Shown piece after piece: positions 5,607-9,590 of a stretch of 9,590 nt of DNA. Source of the stretch: Spirochaetota bacterium (lineage in GTDB: Bacteria; Spirochaetota; GWE2-31-10; MWDO01); assembly GCA_017998755.1 (NCBI GenBank), contig JAGOCL010000069.1, forward strand, positions 1 through 9,590, in the 5' to 3' direction. The notes below the pieces were generated by a model. That model made no database searches and was not told the origin of the DNA. It worked only from the letters and a program-made list of their open reading frames with translations. A program made the translations under genes and the position numbers. Position 1 is the stretch's first letter; every line of letters starts with the position of its first letter.

Positions 5607-7049
5607 GCTCTAAAACTTTACAACACTCTTGTTCGGGAAAAACAAGATTTTTTGCCGTTAAATCCCCCTTACGTCGGTATGTACGTCTGCGGACCGACGG
5701 TTTACGGACATTCGCATTTGGGACACGCCCGCAGTTATATTACTTACGACGTTCTATACCGTTATCTGAGTTATATCGGTTATAAGGTAAAGTATGTTCA
5801 GAATATTACCGACGTCGGGCATTTGGTCGGGGATAGAGACGCCGGCGAAGACAAGATTCAGAAACAGGCGCGTCTTGAGAAGACCGATCCCGTAGAGATC
5901 GCTTACAAATATGAAACGTCGTATTTCGACGATATGGATAAACTTAACGTCGGGCGTCCGTCTATCAGTTGCCGCGCGACGGGGCACATTATGGAGATGA
6001 TCCAACATATCAAAGGGCTTATCGACAAGAATAAGGCGTACGTTACGGAAGACGGCAACGTCTATTTTAACGTCAGGTCTTATAAAGATTACGGTAAACT
6101 ATCCGGTAGGACCCTCGAAGACGCGGCGGAAGGGGAGAGGATAGAGGTCGCTAAAGATAAGATAAACCCCGAAGACTTCGCTTTGTGGAAGGCGGCGGAA
6201 AAGGATCATCTGATGCAGTGGCCTTCTCCATGGGGAATGGGGTATCCCGGATGGCATATAGAGTGTTCGGTTATGTCAAACAAATATCTTGGGGAGACTC
6301 TCGATATACACGGCGGCGGTCTTGAGAATAGTTTTCCGCATCACGAATGCGAGATCGCGCAGTCCGAAGCGTTATACGATAAAACTTTCGTCAGATACTT
6401 TGTACACCACAATATGTTGACCGTTAACGGCTCTAAGATGGGCAAGTCTTTAGGCAACTTTATTATACTCAAAGACTTATTTAAGAAAACCGAGCCGATG
6501 GTATTAAGATTTTATATATTACAGGGACATTACCGAAGCCCGTTGGATTTTACTGACGAAGCTTTAAACGCGAGCGCGGCGGGGTTTGAAAGGTTGAAGA
6601 ATTCTATTTTCTCTCTGCGGAAAAGTATCGCAGACGACTCGCAAAACGCCGATTTTGTATTGGAAGAGGATTATCCCGATATAAAGAAAGTAAAAGAGGA
6701 TTTTCTCGCCGCAATGGACGACGATATCAATACTCCAATCGCCGTTTCGGTTTTATACGAATTAATGAAGATATCTAACGTTGAGTTGTCTTTAGACGAT
6801 AAAGATACGAAGAAATTAGCGCTTATTAACCGATTGGTAACGCTTTTTGCGGAGGATATACTGGGACTTCAGATAGGAAGCGCTTGTTCGCAATCAAAAG
6901 AAGACGAACTGATAGAACTTTTAATAGAGATGAGAAACGATTTCAGGAAGAATAAGAACTTCGCGATGTCTGATAAAATCAGAGACGATTTGAAAGAGAT
7001 CGGTATAGTTCTCAAAGACGGATCTAGCGGGACTACGTATTCTAAATAA
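5604..7049 (+). CDS. cysS: Cysteinyl-tRNA synthetase
   Basis: CysRS charges tRNA-Cys with cysteine using ATP. The 481-residue protein is a complete class I synthetase. The HIGH-type motif is HLGH (38-41). The substrate zinc site is complete: Cys29 (MYVCGPTVYG), Cys221 (GWHIECSVMS), His246 and Glu250 (FPHHECEIAQS). The KMSKS loop is KMGKS (278-282). The C-terminal helical anticodon-binding region ends in a typical 'DGSSGTTYS' tail. KMGKS, the Cys in HHECEIAQS and the 'RFYILQGHYRSPLDFTDEAL' stretch resemble, from memory, enzymes of Bacteroidota and related phyla more than proteobacterial ones. The length is a little above the roughly 460 residues of E. coli. It lies between the diguanylate cyclase gene and an exported-protein gene that starts 1 nt after its stop. 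Confidence 0.97.
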   Translation: MALKLYNTLVREKQDFLPLNPPYVGMYVCGPTVYGHSHLGHARSYITYDVLYRYLSYIGYKVKYVQNITDVGHLVGDRDAGEDKIQKQARLEKTDPVEIAYKYETSYFDDMDKLNVGRPSISCRATGHIMEMIQHIKGLIDKNKAYVTEDGNVYFNVRSYKDYGKLSGRTLEDAAEGERIEVAKDKINPEDFALWKAAEKDHLMQWPSPWGMGYPGWHIECSVMSNKYLGETLDIHGGGLENSFPHHECEIAQSEALYDKTFVRYFVHHNMLTVNGSKMGKSLGNFIILKDLFKKTEPMVLRFYILQGHYRSPLDFTDEALNASAAGFERLKNSIFSLRKSIADDSQNADFVLEEDYPDIKKVKEDFLAAMDDDINTPIAVSVLYELMKISNVELSLDDKDTKKLALINRLVTLFAEDILGLQIGSACSQSKEDELIELLIEMRNDFRKNKNFAMSDKIRDDLKEIGIVLKDGSSGTTYSK

Positions 7050-7050
7050 G

Positions 7051-7794
7051 ATGACAAGAAAGATATATTGCGTTCTATTTTTTTTTATATTTTTAACTCG
7101 TTTAAATTCTGCAAGCGCCGGAGATTCGGACGTTCAGTACTTTGGATGGGGAACTCATATAAATCTTCATATCAATCTTGGTATAAGCTATAATATCCGG
7201 CTTTCTACCGACGTAAATAATAAAAGCGAGCTGTTTTTTCTCGACGTTCCTTTAGGTTTTTGTATGGACTTTAGATTTATAGAGTGGTTCTCTATTTACG
7301 GCGGAACCGAAGCTTTGTACTCTATCCATTCTTACAAAACCAACTTTTGGGGCGGCGAAACATTCTATTATATCCACAGTTTTTGGATCAGGTCGCCAAT
7401 ATCGGTCAGATTTTATCCGTTTGTGTATAAGGGCGAGCCGTACGAGAATTTTTTCTTAAGCGTCGGGTCGGTACTTCATTTTTGGCCTCTCGGCTATTAT
7501 TATATCAAAAATAGCGATAACATCTATACCGGCTCGATTTATTCTCCCGAAACGCAATATATGCCTGATAAAAGCGTTTACGCGCCGGCTAATGTGGGAT
7601 TAAAATTCTCGTTGGGCAATAATTTTAATGTTTCCGAGAAAACCTTTTTTGGCTTGGAACTCTATTTTATTTATCTTTTTATCCCGTATGTTAACGGTTA
7701 TGTCGACGGTTATAACATGGGAGGTCCGACGATTTTAGAATTTTCCGCGTCCGTCGGCGTTATGTTGACTATTGGGATAAAGGCGTATAAATAG
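7051..7794 (+). CDS. Exported beta-rich protein, possible outer-membrane barrel
   Basis: I cannot assign a family. The 247 residues start with a Sec signal peptide whose hydrophobic core is FFFIFL, with likely cleavage after ASA (residues 21-23). The mature chain is rich in Tyr, Phe, Trp and Gly. It contains repeated amphipathic strands separated by short polar turns ('HINLHINLGISYNIRLSTDV', 'ISVRFYPFVYKGEPYENFF', 'ANVGLKFSLGNNF', 'FSASVGVMLTIGIKAY'), typical of an 8- to 10-strand outer-membrane barrel. The C-terminus ends in Lys rather than the classical aromatic residue, though an aromatic lies two positions earlier. It starts 1 nt after the cysS stop with no clear Shine-Dalgarno, so it is probably translationally coupled. 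It ends 2 nt from the convergent lipoprotein gene. The barrel call is inferred from pattern only. Confidence 0.75.
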   Translation: MTRKIYCVLFFFIFLTRLNSASAGDSDVQYFGWGTHINLHINLGISYNIRLSTDVNNKSELFFLDVPLGFCMDFRFIEWFSIYGGTEALYSIHSYKTNFWGGETFYYIHSFWIRSPISVRFYPFVYKGEPYENFFLSVGSVLHFWPLGYYYIKNSDNIYTGSIYSPETQYMPDKSVYAPANVGLKFSLGNNFNVSEKTFFGLELYFIYLFIPYVNGYVDGYNMGGPTILEFSASVGVMLTIGIKAYK

Positions 7795-7796
7795 TT

Positions 7797-8894
7797 TCAG
7801 TAAATACCGGTAAAAGAGACGTCGATTTTAGTAAAATTCAAGTTGTTGTTAGCGTAGAGAAGATAGACGTAATTACCGCTATATTCTGCGTACATAGAAA
7901 TAACCGGAAATAGCGACTCGGCAATTTTATCTTCGCTCCATTTGTTTCGTTTGACATTCTTTTTATAAATTATAGAAATATAAAATTTTGTTTCATTACC
8001 TGTAGATTCGCGATCCGACGTTGAAATAAAGAAAAACGGCTCGTTTTCGGCGATTAAAAAATCAAAACAGTGTATTCCGTGAAAATAGCCGAGTTTTTGT
8101 ATCTTAGATTCGCCGTCGATAAACTGTACCGAATAGTCTTCATTTGAGAAATATAGAACGACGGGTGTTTTATTGCCGTCAAGTTTGACGCGGTAATCTT
8201 TAACCCCTTTGGCTATAAGAACTGTCTCAAGCGTTACAAAATTATACGCCGTTTCATAATTAATTCTAACAGTATTTCTTATAAGCGCGCCGTTTGATAT
8301 ATAAAAAAGATAAAATAAATTTGAGTATTCTTCTTTGATTATTTTTATATTATAACAGTCCGGAGCGTCGATATTTAATTCGGCGTTTATATTGATCTTA
8401 TCAAGAATGTATACGTTTAGGTTGTTTTTTAAATAGATTATAAAGATTTTATTATCGTGAAGAAACGCCGCGTACTCTTTGGGATCGACGTTTAACGTTT
8501 CGACCGTCCAGTTTTCAGATTTTTTATTTCTTTGTATAATTTTAAAAACTTTGTTTTTTTCTTCTATATAATCTTCATACAAAACGTATTCTTTATCGGC
8601 GTTTTTCAAATAAACGTGGTATCCTAAATTTAAGTTGTATTTATTTTCAGAATCGATTTTATCGATAAATTTTGGTTTAAATTCGCCTTCGTTCAAATCT
8701 AAATATTTTAGACTCAACGTTCTTTCGTCGGAATAAATTCCGGTCGCATGATCTCCGGATAAGTCGGCTGAAATATATCCGGTATATAGCTCGTCGTCAA
8801 GAATTTTATTATTCAAATGTTCTATTATAGAACTTTTATTGACCGGAAAGCATGTCGTAAAAAAAATTATAAATAGCGCTAAGTATTTTTTCAT
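7797..8894 (-). CDS. Putative lipoprotein of unknown function, possible beta-propeller
   Basis: I do not recognise a family. The 365 residues open with a hydrophobic signal and Cys15 (IIFFTTC), a loose lipobox with Thr at -1; an ordinary signal peptide is the alternative. The rest is made of short strands of roughly repeating type ('EYVLYEDYI', 'KIFIIYLKNNLNVYIL', 'LFYLFYISNGALI', 'TPVVLYFSNEDYSVQFI', 'PFFFISTSDRES', 'YVYLLYANNNLNFTKI'), each ending in a polar turn. This pattern resembles the blades of a beta-propeller of the sialidase/BNR or WD type, but no diagnostic blade motif is present. It begins 35 nt after the ygiQ-like gene and probably shares its transcript. No Shine-Dalgarno is evident before the ATG. 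Location at the cell envelope is inferred; the function is unknown. Confidence 0.7.
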   Translation of the reverse strand: MKKYLALFIIFFTTCFPVNKSSIIEHLNNKILDDELYTGYISADLSGDHATGIYSDERTLSLKYLDLNEGEFKPKFIDKIDSENKYNLNLGYHVYLKNADKEYVLYEDYIEEKNKVFKIIQRNKKSENWTVETLNVDPKEYAAFLHDNKIFIIYLKNNLNVYILDKININAELNIDAPDCYNIKIIKEEYSNLFYLFYISNGALIRNTVRINYETAYNFVTLETVLIAKGVKDYRVKLDGNKTPVVLYFSNEDYSVQFIDGESKIQKLGYFHGIHCFDFLIAENEPFFFISTSDRESTGNETKFYISIIYKKNVKRNKWSEDKIAESLFPVISMYAEYSGNYVYLLYANNNLNFTKIDVSFTGIY

Positions 8895-8929
8895 AAATTT
8901 ATTATCGAAGAATTCTTGGATTTGTTTAT

Positions 8930-9590
8930 TTATTTTAACAATTTTTCAAGCGTCTCTCTTTGAGGATTATTCTTCGAGGAGAAAAGCGGCGCGGTTATTT
9001 TATTTCCGGCGCAGTCGGTTTCGGCGTAAAACATCGCCGTCGCCAAAGTCGCGGGGGTAGGGGTAAAATCTTGATGTTGTAAGCTTTTTATACCGTTTTT
9101 CTTCAAGAACGCGCCGAGTTTCTTTACCGAGTCGAGCGAGCTTCCCGGAAAAGATAGTATTATGTACGGAATGATTTGATATTTCAGGTTATTATCTTTT
9201 TTAATTTTATCAAACAAGCGTAAAAATTTTTCAAAAGCTGAGTTTGGCGGTTTTTTCATTAGTTCGAGAATTTTGTCGTCGGTATGCTCCGGCGCGATTT
9301 TTAGACGGCCGGAAGTCGCGTTTTTAACGATCCACTCCGTCTCTTTAGGTTTCTCAAGCGATAAATCGTGTCTCAAACCGGAGCCGACGAAAATATTGTA
9401 TTTCGGGAAATTCTTTTGTAGTAATTTTAGTAATTTAAGGTAATCGTCGTTTATCTCAAGATTGGAGCAAATTTCCGGATATAGGCATGTTGGCGACTTG
9501 CACCAGCCGATCTTGCAGGAGAGTCCGTACATATTCGCCGTCGGTCCGCCAACGTCGGTAATAGTCCCGTGAAACGATTTGAGCTCCGAT
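8930..9590 (-). CDS. YgiQ-type radical SAM protein (UPF0313), C-terminal part
   Basis: This is the 3' end of a gene that runs off the window. The reading frame stays open from the Met codon at 9532 back to the edge, adding SELKSFHGTITDVGGPTAN, so 9532 is not the start. The visible 219 residues match the C-terminal half of YgiQ/UPF0313 radical SAM proteins: TDVGGPTANMYG, a four-Cys cluster (C-x4-C-x4-C-x5-C over 9469-9517), 'GSGLRHDL', 'LKIAPEHT', 'YIILSFPG' and 'QHQDFTPTPATLATAMFYAE'. The CxxxCxxC iron-sulfur motif of the radical SAM core lies upstream, outside the window. The reaction of this family is not established. The chain ends shortly after the 'PQRETLEKLLK' helix, where E. coli YgiQ continues for over a hundred residues, so this is a short-tailed version. 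The 365-residue lipoprotein gene follows on the same strand. Confidence 0.9.
   Translation of the reverse strand, partial: SELKSFHGTITDVGGPTANMYGLSCKIGWCKSPTCLYPEICSNLEINDDYLKLLKLLQKNFPKYNIFVGSGLRHDLSLEKPKETEWIVKNATSGRLKIAPEHTDDKILELMKKPPNSAFEKFLRLFDKIKKDNNLKYQIIPYIILSFPGSSLDSVKKLGAFLKKNGIKSLQHQDFTPTPATLATAMFYAETDCAGNKITAPLFSSKNNPQRETLEKLLK

Noticed and set aside
7780..7810. Terminator hairpin between the convergent genes
   Set aside because: GTATAAATA and GTAAATAC are only imperfect arms with no U tract.
9530..9532. ATG at 9532 as the start of the YgiQ-like gene
   Set aside because: The frame stays open to the window edge and encodes the conserved TDVGGPTAN segment, so this Met is internal.
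1..9590. Mobile element, prophage, CRISPR or defence island
   Set aside because: No transposase, integrase, direct-repeat array or known defence domain was found; the genes are mostly housekeeping and envelope functions.

Overview
The window comes from an AT-rich, gene-dense diderm bacterium. Predicted lipoproteins, a signal-peptide protein resembling an outer-membrane beta-barrel, and GDP-mannose synthesis all point to an outer membrane. The two best promoters are of the sigma70 type (TTGACA or TTGCAA, a 17-bp spacer, then TACAAT). The cysteinyl-tRNA synthetase resembles Bacteroidota-type enzymes. The lipoboxes are loose, as is common in spirochaetes. These signals do not agree on one phylum, so the lineage is left open. 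CG dinucleotides look frequent for such AT-rich DNA (by eye only).

Layout. (1) At 1-629 (+) a compact DUF445 membrane-protein gene stands alone behind a near-consensus promoter. The predicted transcription start falls on the A of its ATG, and a dyad covers the -35 box. (2) At 639-4290 (-) there is a tight four-gene operon: an unknown exported 165-residue protein, ManC, RsmG (16S rRNA m7G methyltransferase) and a lipoprotein resembling an ABC solute-binding protein. The junctions are an 18-nt gap, an 8-nt overlap and 0 nt. (3) At 4291-4480 a divergent intergenic region carries promoters for both sides. (4) At 4481-7794 (+) lies a three-gene run: a PAS-GGDEF diguanylate cyclase with a TTG start, CysS, and an exported beta-rich protein. 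(5) At 7797-9590 (-) are a C-terminal fragment of a YgiQ-type radical SAM protein, open at the window edge, and downstream of it a 365-residue putative lipoprotein of unknown function.

How the genes may work together. ManC makes GDP-mannose for surface glycans. The DUF445 protein and several exported proteins also concern the envelope. RsmG and CysS are translation housekeeping genes that share transcripts with envelope or signalling genes. Nothing shows that the operon partners form one pathway.

No tRNA, rRNA, CRISPR array, insertion sequence, integrase or phage gene was seen, and no intergenic stretch exceeds 300 bases. I see no clear novel multi-gene system. The most notable points are a ManC whose cupin (phosphomannose isomerase-like) domain has lost nearly all expected metal ligands, the apparently leaderless DUF445 gene with a dyad over its promoter, and three exported proteins with no recognised family.
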